DNA of 64,000 nt, taken from the NCBI GenBank assembly GCA_951812925.1, contig OX638368.1, forward strand, positions 115,591,309 through 115,655,308. The letters are read 5' to 3'. Both the position numbers and the translations under genes were made by a program. The stretch is from Calliopum simillimum. Lineage: Eukaryota > Arthropoda > Insecta > Diptera > Lauxaniidae. The notes beneath the pieces were generated by a model. It was given only the letters and a program-made list of their open reading frames with translations. It ran no database searches and had not been told where the DNA came from. Positions 23,512 through 35,485 of the stretch are shown here, piece after piece (the stretch's first letter is position 1; every line of letters begins with the position of its first letter).

Positions 23512-23585
23512 ATGGGCCATTAGTGCAGAGGATATGTTTCTATCTATCAAACGATTGGGCCACGGTTCGCATCCTAGTGCGGTCA
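23512..23585 (+). pseudogene. tRNA-like sequence (Pol III A and B boxes)
   Basis: TAGTGCAGAGG fits the A-box consensus and, about 40 bases on, GGTTCGCATCC fits the B-box at all but one position. The arms do not form a convincing cloverleaf, so this is more likely a tRNA pseudogene or SINE head than a working tRNA. It immediately precedes copy 3 of the CCCAGGGTAT repeat. Confidence 0.45.
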
Positions 23586-23596
23586 GTCTTTTTTTT

Positions 23597-24355
23597 ATCC
23601 TACACCCAGGGTATATTCACTTTGTCCTTCTGTTTGTATCGCAGAGAAGGAGGAGTGCCAGGTATAGAAAAGTATAAATATTCTTGATCATCGTTCCCTT
23701 CTGGGTCGATATAGCCATGTCCGTCTGTCTGACTGGCTGGCTGGCTGTCCGTCTGTGGAAATATTTTTTACGGGAAAACTAAAGAACATATTTCGATGAA
23801 ATTTGGAATACTGTCCTTGTTGTAAAAGTTGGCTCGCGGGATTGAAAATAAGCGAAATCGGTAAACGGATCCTACCGCCCATACAAAAAATATATTCAAT
23901 ACGCAATTTTATGAGCATTATTCACGATAACGCAACCAAAAAAAAAAAAAAAAATAAATACTAGGGACAGTGACTCCAAGCTTTAATTAAAAACTATGTG
24001 AGTTCGGATAACGGGGCATGGCACGTCCCATATAAGTAAAAGTTTCAAAATGCTATACTGAAAGGGTTTTTTGAGATAATTCAAACAAATTTCATTCAGA
24101 CACTAAAGATAGTAAATGCAAGCTCTGAGCAAAAACTTGGTTGATTTGGACAAGAAGGCGTGGCGCCTCCCATACATTCAAAGTTTTCAAAATGCTGTAA
24201 AGAAAGCGTTACTTGAGGTTATGCAACCAAATTTCGCACAAATAACTGAAATAGTTAGCGCACGGTCTGAGCAAAACCTATGTGAATTCGGAAAAGAAGG
24301 CATGGCACTTACCCTTCATGGAAAATTTTAAAAATGCTGCAGTGTAGGGCACGTG
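23597..24355 (+). repeat. CCCAGGGTAT dispersed repeat, copy 3
   Basis: Starts ATCCTACACCCAGGGTATAT (23597) with TTCACTTTGTCC and GGTCGATATAGCCATGTCCG. It ends near 24350 with TGCTGCAGTGTAGGGC, then a TATA-rich simple tail. Two or three units carrying GGCGTGGCRCCTCCCAT are recognisable at 24010-24310. Confidence 0.7.
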
Positions 24356-26099
24356 TATAATATATACGTATAATATAACGTGTATAATATAACGTGTATA
24401 TATATATGCCAAAGTTTGTATTGATTTTGACAACTTTAGCGAGTTTACGAGGTTTTCGAGACTTTTACACGTTTAAAAGAATCCCCCAAGTATAAATAAG
24501 TTTATACTTTATTCTCAAACTTTTTGCTGTGTGCTGATACAAATAAACATTTTTAATTTTAATACAAACATTTTTTTTTCCTGTGTAGTAATGCTCCCAG
24601 CGACCTTTTCATTGTCAACTCAAATGTTAAGCCCAATTTAGTATGCCTTAGGCCTTAACTCGTATTCAATGAATTTAAAATAGATTCAAACAAATTGTCG
24701 AAAATTAATCACACGGCGGCAAGTCCCAATGGTATGTGTACCTATGTTTTCTCTTTCCTCTAACTCTCGCTGATAGATTGCCGATGTTGTAACGTACGAT
24801 GACGCACTTTTGACAGGTTGGACCACCAGGCGCTAGAGAGACGTTCCATAAGGCCAGAGAGAGAGTGTAAATTGTATATTTGTAACAATACAGCAACAGT
24901 TGTCTGTAATTTCTGAAAAAGTGGATTGTGTGTGTGCGCTTGAACTTGGCTGGAGGTGAAACGAAAAAAAAAAAAAATACTTCGATAGACAGTCAGCGAG
25001 ACAGACAGTCAGTCTGTCAGTCACTCAGCCCTCAGCCTCAGTTGTTTGATAATCAAGTTTCTTTTGGTCGTACGCTGTTGATGAATGTCAAAACATTAAC
25101 ATCAAATGACATGCATCATCTGTCACTCGGTCGGTGTCATTCCAAAGCAATGCAACTTGGTAGACGAGTGTTTTTGGTCTTTTTTGCCTGCAAGTGATCA
25201 TCGACGGTGTCTTCTACTTTAGCAATTTCGTTGCTCATCATCAGCATAATCTGCGTCACATTGACATTTCATCTTTAGCTAAAGATCAACTCTCCAGAGA
25301 ATGAGACAGTGTGCAGAGAGAGAGGAAAAAAAAAGATCGATGTTTGGTTTATTGAGAAATGCGATTTGAATAGAAATATGATTATGTTTAATGTTCCCAG
25401 TGGGACATTGGATTCGTAACACTTTAAAAGATATTTGTAAATATTTACAACAGATTTATGGTTAATTTGCTCCGTCGTCTGATGGATAGCAGACGATAGG
25501 AATTTTATGTTTTATAATTTTTTTACTTGTTTGACACTTGATTTTGTCAGTATGTAAATAAATTTGTGATTTTTTTTGCTTACAAGAATTTTCTGTTAAG
25601 TAGATATGTAGTGTCAAGGTTAGGATTATGATTTATGATATATTCAGGCCTGTTCCGTATTCATTGTGGTTTCAATTACATACTTCTCATTTCATAAGTA
25701 TTAGGAAATTTGTTTTTGCATGTTCAAAAAGTAATAACACCAGACGACAATGATTTTGCGGCGCGGGGTTTCGAAGTCAATTTCAAGATGTCTACACTTA
25801 AAAATGGAAAAATTGGAGTTTCGGGACATATTCGAACACTCACTAACAGTAAACAACACTTTTTAATTTTGACCATCGCATCGAATAGCAATAATAGTCC
25901 CCATCAAACTTTACCTTTCAACTTTTGCAATAAGATCATCACTTTTCGGGCTATCATTCATTGAACTGTAAGTACATGTATTATGTACATGTATATGTAT
26001 TTCAATTCCATTTAAATATGTATAATTTAGTAAGGGAATAGTGTCGGGTGTGGGCATATCTTTTGACCAAATGTATAGTATGCAGACATATAAGTATCA
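24356..26099. other. Intron 3 DNA, no gene recognised
   Basis: 24358-24415 is a short degenerate GTATAATATA repeat. 24840-25060 is GA/CAGT-rich. I find no coding frame with recognisable motifs and no inverted-repeat element. Confidence 0.4.
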
Positions 26100-26469
26100 A
26101 TGGAAATATAGAAATTCCGAATGCCGAATTCTGCTCAACGGCCTCAACAACATCAGCGACACTGAAAACTCCTGAATCGATTGGCATCATGCCTATTGCC
26201 CTGAAACCAGACTTTATTGTCTTCGGGCCTCAATGCCAGATCAATCGTTTTGCAGACTAAGCCGGCTAGATGACGTAATTTCTAGCCCTTTTTGCCATTG
26301 CTCTTTTGCCAAGCATGATTTTTTGAACCAATCCATTTCCGCTATCTGCCCCTCGGTCCACTTGTCTAAAATCTCAATACCAAGATTTTTTACAAAGTCG
26401 TATGACACCTTACCACCCACACTTAACGATATCTTTAAAGGGCCTATTGGTTCTTTCTTTTCCACTTAA
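26100..26469 (-). pseudogene. Internally deleted pogo/Tigger-like transposase
   Basis: The - strand frame 26465-26241 reads as the end of a Psq-like and the start of a CENP-B-type DNA-binding region: YDFVKNLGIEILDKWTEGQI, then AEMDWFKKSCL and LEITSSSRLSL. Just downstream, at about 26220-26100, FRAIGMMPIDSGVFSVADVV EAVE matches the C-terminal G(F/I)xxTGIxPxxxxVF motif of the same superfamily. The whole DDE catalytic core between them is missing. Similarity is from memory of family patterns. Confidence 0.6.
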
Positions 26470-26923
26470 AAAAGGATAAGAACACTATTTAAATTTGTTA
26501 TGTTGACATCCACGACGATACTTCAGTAAATCACACGCATAAAATAAAAAGGGTGCCCACAACTGACCCTCTTGGGTGCCTACAACCGACTTTGACACCC
26601 ACTTTCAAAAGCAATAAGCAAATTCTGTTGTGTAAACATTTTGGTTGGATTCGGTTTTGAATCAAAAAATATAATAAATCGACTGCATAAATATAGATTG
26701 TATTCAGCTTTTCGATTGATTCACTTCGATTTATCGAATTTGGAAAATTATTGAAAAAAACTTTTGTATTGACTTTCACTTATTCAAAAATTATTTTCTT
26801 CTCAGCACAAAGCAAATGCGTCTGTTTGCTCCAGTATATGCACAAAAACTTCGTGCTGTCATAACACTCGTTTAACATTTGTCATAATAGCCGCATTTGT
26901 TTTCTGTCAGAAGTTACGGGGGG
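26470..26923. other. Intron 3 DNA, nothing recognised
   Basis: Contains GGGTGCCCACAACTGACC and related GGGTGCCTACAACCG motifs near 26550-26600. No gene or complete element. Confidence 0.35.
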
Positions 26924-27096
26924 CAGTGGCGGATCCAGCATTGTCAAGGGGGGGGTCCGATTGACTACATTTCTAGATAATAGCAGAATGTTTTTAAAAT
27001 CTTTACATATAGTTTTAAAAAAATTGTCATCACTTGGCTTGAGAAGGGGGGCCGATCGGTCCCATCGCCCCCCCCCCCCCCTTGGATCCGCCTCTG
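26924..27096. mobile_element. hAT-type MITE with perfect 8-bp target duplication
   Basis: CAGTGGCGGATCCAG (26924) and the inverse of CAGAGGCGGATCCAAG (27096) are the termini. The 8 bases outside are identical on both sides: ACGGGGGG at 26916-26923 and at 27097-27104. A CAG terminus with an 8-bp duplication is the hAT signature. At 173 bp it has no coding capacity, and its near-perfect edges suggest recent insertion. Confidence 0.85.
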
Positions 27097-27418
27097 ACGG
27101 GGGGTGCCTACACCCGACCCATGCCCGCAGACGACACTATTCCCCTACTATACGAAAAAAAAAGTGTAAAGAAAAGGGAGATGCAAAAGACGAATGCTTT
27201 CCGGTTACGTATGTAATGCTCCCTATATAGTTTCATTCTAGAATCATTTCTCTGTCATTCTGTTCCTCCTGTTGGAGCAGTTTGATGCTGCTGCTGGGTT
27301 ACTTTTTCAACAATCAGAGTGAGTTAGTGAATACCAAAATTTGTAATATCCTTTAAAAAAATAAAAATTTAGTATTAAAATATTTAAATAAACTTTTTAA
27401 AAATCCGACATAAGTATT
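27097..27418. other. Intron 3 DNA, nothing recognised
   Basis: No recognisable gene or repeat. Confidence 0.3.
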
Positions 27419-27570
27419 TAGGGTTGCCACCTAGTTATTTTCGGAAAACTTTTATAATTTGTATTTTTTTTTTTGACTAAATTGAAATTTTTGGTTTCAA
27501 AAATATAAATTTAGTCAAAAAAAGTAAGTTTTAAAATGAATTTTCGAATTTCAATCATGTGGCAACCCTA
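27419..27570. repeat. Short element with TAGGGTTGCCAC inverted ends
   Basis: TAGGGTTGCCAC at 27419 and GTGGCAACCCTA at 27559-27570 bound about 150 bp. A third, solitary copy of the end, TATGGCAACCCTGA, lies near 27680. The termini resemble hAT miniature elements, but no target duplication was found. Confidence 0.5.
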
Positions 27571-29249
27571 AAAATTTATTTTAGATTTTTCAAAAGCTTA
27601 TTAAAGCGTTTTGAGACCAAAATTTTATTTTAATTTTTTTAATATATTATTTAAGCGAAACCTTAAAAAAAAAAAAACATATGGCAACCCTGAAAGTTTA
27701 TGTTCATTTTTTAAAAATATTCCAGAAATTAAAGACATCGTATCAATATCATCCAGTAATAAAAAAATTAGTGGGGACAAAAAAATTAGTGGGACCCATA
27801 AACTAAAGCTATGACATTTATGTAATCTATGTATTAATACGCAAGACAAAAATTTGTCTTACCTTTTTTACTATAATAAAAATGGAGCACGACTTTGAAA
27901 TATACACCATTATAAAGGTATTTGTATGTAGATGTGCACAAAGTTAAAATCATGTTAATATTTTGACTTTAAGCCAGGTAAAATTAAATGCAAATTTTTC
28001 AATATTAACAACAACAAAATACATGGTCACACAGAGTTGAAAAAAGGATAAAGCACAAAGAGAAAGACAAAAAGCATAGAACTGTCTAAGTTTTTTGTTT
28101 TGTTTATATTTCGCTTGATAAATTAACTTTTCTATTTCGTACCAAATAGCAAAAAAAAGTACTAAGTGTCCAAAAAGTACCAAAATTATTTAATACATTT
28201 GTGGTCGAATTTTGATCACTGGGCAATTCTAGTAAGAATTATATCATCTGGCAGAAAAATTAACTCCCAAATTGCAAAATGATACATATAAGTACATATA
28301 TTGCAAAAATTATTTCGCATCATGTTGTCTTTTCAAGACTCAAATAAACAAAGAAACATTTCACTTTCGTCTGCCACAGTCAAATACAAAAAAAAAAACC
28401 TGCATGGGGCTGTGCCGGTAATTTAAAACAAATTAATCAAATTCATCACTTCTTGTGAGCTTAACGCGAAAACGGCCAACTGAAATGTTAAATAATCATA
28501 ATATCGGACAACGGCAAATAACAAGATACCACAAAATGCACTCATCACCTTTCTGTGCGTGATGTGGGGATAACATGTGTGTCTCTGCGTTGTACTAGAA
28601 AAGTATATATGTATCTCTGCAGCAAAACTGCAATTAAATTGGAGGCTAATGGCAGTGGCGGGCATAATTACATGTTTACAAGTCAAAACTGCTCGAAACA
28701 AGAAATCATGCATACGCAATGTCAAATAAAGTCGGTAGTTTGTAAGCCATGTCGAATAGTTAATTGAATCACAATGTAATTCTATTTGGTTGACAAACAA
28801 CTACACAACTAAATTGATATAATGATGGACTGATTGAATGACCGAGTGAATGAATGAGTGAATGAACTGAATAGTACAATTGTTACTCCACTGAATAGTT
28901 GAGTAAATAAATGGTTTTTGTCATTCAAATTGCGATCATTTAATCAGTGGCAACATGAATGAGTGAATGAATGAAGTAACAATGTACAGATTATGACAAT
29001 ATTTTCGGCTACTGAATGTGTGATGATGATAAAATTAATTGTCACGTTAGAGCCAACGGCGGCATTGGCGGCGTAACATGCGTTAAAACATTGAAATCAC
29101 ATAGATATTGAGTAGGAGTATTTAAAATATCATTAAATTACGAGCCAAACAAGTTGTCATTATTTAACTACTGATTGTAAGATTTGTGCTTTCAGTGAAT
29201 TGAATGAATGAAAATGATTGAAATGCTTTTTCGTTACTTTAGATCTATA
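27571..29249. other. Intron 3 DNA with a GAAT-rich microsatellite
   Basis: 28835-28990 holds interrupted (GAAT)n and (GAGT)n runs such as GAATGAATGAGTGAATGAA. No gene recognised in the rest. Confidence 0.4.
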
Positions 29250-29489
29250 TCTATACTATTTTTATAAAATTGCTTATATGAAAACCCTATGTAACGATTT
29301 GGTGCAAAATATACCGAACCGATTTTAATAATTTTTTTTTTTAAAACCTTCTACGTGTAATAACAAACGGGATTGTATACTTATTTTTTTGGTTTTTATA
29401 AAATAAATCTTTCTTTTTTTAGTATGAAGTTGTTGAAAAAAAAATTCAATGCTTGCATAAAAATTATCGTTTGCATTTCAGTCGCTATA

Positions 29490-30551
29490 CCCGATCAAAA
29501 AAACTTGTCAAGTTCTTGTCATTGTATCAGAAATGTATATCAAAATGATATCAAAAATGTATCAGCCGCTGATATCCATTTTTTGTATATCATTTTGATA
29601 TATTTTTGATATCATTGAATGACATGTCAATTTTGTATCAGAAATGTATATCAAAATGATATCAAAAATTTGTCAGCGGCTGATATCCATTTTTTGTATA
29701 TCATTTTGATATATTTTTGATATCATTGAATGACATGTTAATTTTGTATCAGAAATGTATATCAAAATGATATCAAAAATTCATCAGCCGCTGATATCAA
29801 TTTTGTATCAGAAATGTATATCAAAATGATATCAAAAATTTATCAGCTGCTGATATGTCAAATTTTACGTTTTCGTTTGTGAATTTTATTTAAAGATAAT
29901 TATAGAAGACGAACGCGCAGCCAATTTTAGTGAATAAGTTAATTTTCTAATGAAATTAGTGAAAAGCACAAAAATATAATTGAGTGCAAAAAAACCGACA
30001 CTCCATTCAGTTGCTGCATGCGGCCTGTGGTTGGAAAAACTAAAAGTATGGAAAACGGACGAGCAGCCAATTTTAGTAAGAAGTGAGTTTTGCCATGAAA
30101 TTAGTGAAAAAGCATATGAAAAATATAATTGAGTACAAAAAAAAACTAGTTGACGACGATTAACCACAATATTGTAAAATTTGGCCATAATCTGCGTCAC
30201 TTTAGTTATCGGACCCAAAATTGGTTGTCATTTTTGTATCAGAAATGTACAAAAATTGTATATCATTTTGATATCTTTTTTTGATATCATTTTGATATCT
30301 TTTTTTGATATCTTTTTTTGATATCATTTTGATATCTTTTTTTGATATCATTTTGATATCTTTTTTTGATATCATTTTGATATCTTTTTTTGATATCATT
30401 TTGATATCTTTTTTTGATATCATGGTGATATACAAAAAGCGTTACATTCCGTATATCACTGTGATATCCTTTTTTTATCAAAATCTTGTATGTTACTGAC
30501 AAATTTTGGATATCATTTTGATATATTTTTGATATACTTTTTTTGATCGGG
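29490..30551. mobile_element. CCCGATCAAAAAAA-ended element packed with GATATC palindromes
   Basis: CCCGATCAAAAAAA at 29490 and TTTTTTTGATCGGG ending 30551 are flanked by TA, so it may be a TA-target insertion within the Helitron. Each side is a minisatellite of TATCAAAATGATATC-type units (about 29530-29860 and 30250-30430). The core, 29900-30140, is a tandem duplication of about 150 bp around CAGCCAATTTTAGT. Repetitive open frames reading KKDIKMIS arise from the minisatellite and are not genes. Confidence 0.7.
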
Positions 30552-30689
30552 TAGCTTGCTGCGCCATGAGTTATGTGTTGTTGTTGTTGTTTTTCCGTCT
30601 CTTTCATTTACTGTTTTTTTTTTTTTTTATTCTTGATGTTGTGCTGTTGATGAGAGCAAAAATGAGAGTGATTTCGTCAGTGATGCCAA

Positions 30690-31615
30690 CTCAATATTTT
30701 CAATATTTTTGGACTTTTAACGATGTTTTACATGTTTTTCACTATTTTTCAAATCTTTTTGACTTTTTTCAATATTTTAGATGTTTTTCGAAACACTTGG
30801 ACTTTGACCGATTTCTTCGATGTACATATTTCACTATTTTTCGAAACTTTTGATTTTGTTTCGATATATTGGATGTTTTGTTTTTATACTTTTACCGATT
30901 TCTTCAATGTGTTTCAATATTTTTCAAAACTTTTGGGCTTATACTGATATATAGGATGTTTTTCGGTTTTTTTTTTTTTGTAATTTTACCGATATTTTGG
31001 ATGTTTTTCGATAAACTTAGACTTTTGCCGATTTCTTCGATGTGTTTCAATATTTTTCAAAACTTTCGGACCTTTAGCGATATATAGGATGTTTTTCGAC
31101 GTTTTTGGATTTTAACCGATGTTTTGGATGTTTTTCTATAAACTTGGACTTTACCGGTTTCTTCGTTGTGTTTCAACATTTTCCGAAACTTTTGGACCCT
31201 TTTTCGATATATTGAATATTTTTCGATATATGTATTTAGACTTTCACCGATTTCTTCAATGTTTTCCAATAATTTTGGACTTTTACCGATATGTAGGATG
31301 TTTTTCGACATTTTTGGACCTTTACCGATATTTTAGATGTTTTTCAATATTTTTCGAAACTTTTGGACTTTTACTGATATTTTGGATGTTTTTCGTTATA
31401 TTTGGACTTTTACCTATACTTTAGATGTTCTTCTATACTTTTAGACTTTTGCCGATATTTTTGATGTTTTTCGATACATTTGGGCTTTTACCGATATTTT
31501 TGATGTTTTTCGATACATTTGGACATTTACCGATATTTTGGACGTTTTTCCATAAACTTGAACTTTTACCGATTTCTTCAATGTATTTTTTAATATTTTG
31601 CGATACTTCTGTTTG
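30690..31615. repeat. Minisatellite, about 39-bp unit
   Basis: Degenerate tandem units based on GATGTTTTTCGATACATTTGG followed by a CTTTTACCGATATTTTG-like part. Some units are expanded by GATTTCTTCGATGTGTTTCA. All frames on the + strand are Phe-rich and on the - strand Lys-rich for this reason. They are not genes. Confidence 0.85.
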
Positions 31616-31721
31616 TGGCACATTGTTTTAAAAAATAAAAAAAAGTTTTCGGTATTAGCTTTTTTGTACAATCTGGCTTTTTATTAAAACCCGTGCAACG
31701 CCGGGTAAAACAGCTAGTATC

Positions 31722-33521
31722 ATATAAATAGACAAACGAAATCGGTTCAGTCCCTGTTTCTATACCTAAATTTCAATCGATTTGCTTGATTTTTTCTTTG
31801 CTGGAAAGGTTGTGAGGAGGGGCAGTGCATAGGATTATATTATTTTTAAAAGTGAGCGGTGCCACGCCTCTAAATGTAAAAAACGCACTCACAGCTAAGC
31901 TATTGCATCGATTTTTATGAAATTTGATATGAAAATAGGATTAACACTAAGAAACGATAAAATTACCATTATGTTTTTAAGTGGGCGGTGTCACGCCCCT
32001 CAGTGGAAAAAACGCTGTCACGGCCAAACCACTGCATCCATTTTTATGAAATTTGGTATGGAGATAGGGTTAATAAAGGGTCCGCCATCTAACGTTTTTT
32101 TTTTTGTTTTCAACTAGTGCTTATTTCGTGAATGGTAATACTTAGCTCATGTCTGATTTGACAGATAATTAGTTTTATCCTTCCGCTGAACGAATATGGT
32201 TGTGTATACGCTTGAACAACGCTTCGCTAAGTGGACCTGCGATCGACTTGCAGAAGATACCGATTTTGCCAAAAAAATTATCTTATCAGATGAAGCGCAT
32301 TTTGATCTTGGCGGGTATGTAAACAAGCAAAATTGTCGCATTTGGGGCACAGAAAACCCACACGCATACATTGAAAAGACGCCTACATTGAAAAGCCGCT
32401 GCACCCAAAATGAGTCACTGTTTTGTGCAGATTTTGGTCCAGAGGCATAATTGGGCCATTTTTCTTCGGAGTGGCCGTTACAGTCAATGGCGATCGTTAT
32501 CGGGCCATGTTGAACAAATTTTTGTTCACAAAAATGTAAGAGGAGGATATTGGCAACATTTGGTTTCAACAGGACGGTGCTACGTGCAACACAGCCGAAG
32601 CTACACTCAAAAAAAAAAGTTATTTCAAAAAAAAAAAAGTTATTTGGCGGACCCTGTACTAAAAAACGATAAAATGACCATTATGTTTTTAGTAGGCGGT
32701 GCCACGCAACTAAATTGAAAAAACGCTCTCACTGCAAAAGCACTGCTTAGATTTATATGAAATTCGGTATAGAAATAGGGTTAGCATTAAGGATTGATTT
32801 TTAAGAATTTTGATATGGGTAGGAGTTACAAGCCTCTTAATGGAAAGTACGGTATTGCAATTTAGCTGCTGCACCGATTTTTATGCATGCAGATAACCCA
32901 AACTCTAAGAAAGAATATTAAAAGCTTTTTGAGTTTTATCGACCAAGGAGGGTATAAAAACTTTTTGCTTTATAGGCAAATGGTCGAATTTCGGCCACAA
33001 GGCGAACTCTAGTTTACGAAAATGAAGAAATGCTATAGACCGATAGAATTTTATTGAACTACGAAAGTAGGTCAAAAATACAAATTTATTTTTCCTTTTC
33101 AATATACAAGAGTTCGCTTTGCGGCCGAAATCTTGAATTTGACTTTTAATGGGCTATGGAACTATAATTACTAACAATAACTGCATATTTTCTTTTTAGA
33201 ATCTTGAAACTGCTCCCTATGAAAAAAATACTTTTTATATCCTTTTTAATTTCTATCCATAGCATTAAGCCTATCATTGTCAACTTTCAAATAGCTTTCT
33301 TAGTGCTTAGTCTATCTCCATACTAAATTTCGTAAAAATCGATTCATTGGTTAAGCCGTGAGAGCATTTTTTCCATTAAGGGGCGTAACACCGCCCTCTT
33401 CAAAAAAACTATAGTAATGTGCACTGCTCCTCCTCACAACCTTTCCAGCAACATAAAAATCAAGCAAATCGGTTGAGATTAAAGTATGAAACGATTTCGT
33501 TTGCCTATTTAGATGTAGATT
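31722..33521. mobile_element. Inverted-repeat element with about 128-bp tandem units
   Basis: ATAAATAGACAAACGAAATCGG (31724) recurs inverted near 33493-33516, and GGAAAGGTTGTGAGGAGG near 31804 recurs inverted near 33425-33450. Inside, units with a GTGGGCGGTGCCACGCC motif repeat (about 31852 and 31980) on the left and in opposite orientation on the right (near 33380). A mariner-like fragment (32196-32620) is nested inside. The same unit forms the core of the element at 15542-16787. Confidence 0.65.
32196..32620 (+). pseudogene. Mariner-like transposase fragment, same family as 1278-2136
   Basis: Reads ILSDEAHFDLGGYVNKQNCR, which carries the first catalytic Asp. After a frameshift near 32400 come RFWSRGIIGPFFFG and VAVTVNGDRYRAML. 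After a stop near 32540 comes NIWFQQDGATCNTAEATLK, with the second Asp. N-terminus and C-terminus are missing, and at least two frame breaks make it dead. Confidence 0.8.
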
Positions 33522-34421
33522 CTAAAAATTTTTCAGATCTCTCAAATAACTTATTAATTCCATCGAAAAATTGAGCCGCTGTGAATAATATCGCCCTAAG
33601 TCGACTTAGTCGACTTTTTGACCCATCGCTTTTTTGAAAAGTTAAGGTCTCCAAATATATCTGTACTTAATTTCAACTTCAAATTCCGATTCCAAAATGT
33701 GGTAGAGCAATATGTATATACTGTTTGAAGAGTTACGTGCAAGAATGGCGTAGTGCGACTTGGGGCGTTATTGCATAAATTAATTTGCGGTAGGAAAAAC
33801 GGTTTTTACTCAAGACCAAGGTGCCTAACGAAAAAAGTTTATATGGCAAAAAATGCTTAGAATTGTCTAAAGAATACGTGTGAATTTTTTGGAACATTTT
33901 ATAATTTTTCAAAAATTGGCTAGAAAAAAAAGAGTAGGTACACTCGTACACTTTAACATTTACTACAGTTTATTCTTAACTGCATAATATGTGCTGACTT
34001 ACGTATTGTCTTGAAACACTTGTCTTGGCTTGGCATTAACTTGTCCGTCATTCATGCAGTTGCATGCAAGTTACTCTTGTATTCATATCTCGAGAGATTT
34101 GTGTCAAGGAGAACCATATTGCATAGGTACATGTGACTAATGCAACTTGATGTTTGCACGTTTTACGCACTAAGTAGATATGTCGGAATATTACGTTTGC
34201 ATTAGCAAATAAAATTTAAGCAAACAGTTCTTGATTTTTCGGGAAGTCATTTTTAAAAATTTTTAACGATTTGTATAAATAGCGTTTTATTTGTCGAGAT
34301 CTATACATTTAATGTGCCAAAAAAGTGGAAGTAAAACATATTTATATATTAGGTAGTTTTTACTTCAAACAAGACAGATTTTTTTTGTTTTCAAGTAGTT
34401 AAAATGCATGCCTTTGTTTTT
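33522..34421. other. Intron 3 DNA, old repeat remnant, no gene
   Basis: 33810-33930 resembles 16995-17120 (shared ACATTTTATAATTTTTC context), an unnamed dispersed repeat. No coding content. Confidence 0.35.
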
Positions 34422-35320
34422 TATACCCTACACCCAGGGTATATTCACTTTGTCCTTCCGTTTGTAACGCAGAGAAGTAGGCGTGGCAGATATAGAAAAG
34501 TATATATATTCTTGATCAGCGTCACCTCCTGAGTCGATATAGCCATGTCCGTCTGTCTGGCTGGGTGGCTGGCTGTGTGTTGAAATACACTTTTTGGGAA
34601 AACTGAGCAAGATAATTCAATGAAATTTGGTAAACTGCCTTCGTCCCCAAAGTTAGCTCGGGGGATTGAAATTGAGCAAAATCAGTCAACGGACACGCCT
34701 ACCGCCCATACAAAAAATATATTCAAAATGCAATTTTAGGAGTACTTTTCACGACAATGCAACAAAAATACGCATAAATACTACAAATTGTAAGCGCAAG
34801 CTCTGAGAATTCGGACAAGAGGGCGTGGCACCTCCCATATAAGCAAATGCTTAAAAACGCTACACTGAAAGCGTTTTTTGAGATATTCGAACCAAATTTG
34901 ACTTAGACACTAAGAATCAAAAATTAAAGCTCTCAACAAAAATTGGGTAAAATCGGACAAGGGGGCGTGGCACCTCCCACAAAATCAAAAGTTTCAAAAT
35001 GCTATACTGAAAGAGTTTTTTGAGATAATCCAGCCAAACTCCACTCAAATACTAAATACTATAAATGCACGCTCTAAGCTAAAACTAGACGAACTCGGAC
35101 AAGAGGGCGTGGCAACTCCTATATAAGCAAAAGCTTCAAAACGCTTTACTGAAAAAGTTTTTCACCCAGACACTAAAAACTATAAATGCAAGCTCTGAAC
35201 AAAAACTGGGTGAACTCGGACAAGAGGGCGTAGCACCTCCCATATGAGCAAAATTTGAAAAATACTGCAGTGTAGGGTATTTAATGTTTGGCCAGGCCAC
35301 ATTTTACACCCTTACCAGTT
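34422..35320 (+). repeat. CCCAGGGTAT dispersed repeat, copy 4 (most complete)
   Basis: Starts TATACCCTACACCCAGGGTA (34422), passes GTCACCTCCTGAGTCGATAT and a (GGCT) run. It then runs through four or five units of about 140-150 bp with GAGGGCGTGGCACCTCCCAT, ending GCAGTGTAGGGTATTTAATG and GGCCAGGCCACATTTTACAC. It aligns end to end with copy 2. Confidence 0.75.
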
Positions 35321-35485
35321 TTTTTTTTTTTTGGTGTTCTGTTATTCAATTTCAAATATATGGTCACCGTAATTATATTACCTGATTTAATTTCGGTAAG
35401 CTGCTTTGGCATTTTACCTAATAGTTTGATATAAATTGCCTTAATAAAATTAACCTAAGTTTTTTTAGTAATAATACCTAAAAAC
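35321..35485. other. Spacer between repeat and LINE fragment
   Basis: AT-rich, nothing recognised. Confidence 0.3.

Larger units (their letters stand above)
29250..31717 (+). mobile_element. Non-autonomous Helitron
   Basis: The 5' end TCTATACTATTTTTATAAAA at 29250 follows an A. The 3' end has a short hairpin, ACCCG-TGCAACGC-CGGGT (31689-31706), then AAAACAGCTAG ending at 31717 and followed by T. A TC start, a 3' hairpin, a CTRR end and insertion between A and T are the Helitron signature. The inner 5' sequence ATACCGAACCGATTTTAATA also fits common insect Helitrons. No Rep/helicase gene is present. It contains another inverted-repeat element and a minisatellite, listed separately. Confidence 0.75.

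Noticed and set aside
30202..30607. Open frames reading repeated KKDIKMIS
   Set aside because: Direct translation of the GATATC minisatellite, not a protein.
30566..31671. Phe-rich (+) and Lys-rich (-) frames of 60-100 residues
   Set aside because: Products of the 39-bp minisatellite in every frame.
13047..35320. A CRISPR-like interpretation of the regularly spaced GGGCGTGGCACC units
   Set aside because: The units are degenerate, the intervening DNA is itself repeated, and the sequence is animal; this is a tandem repeat.
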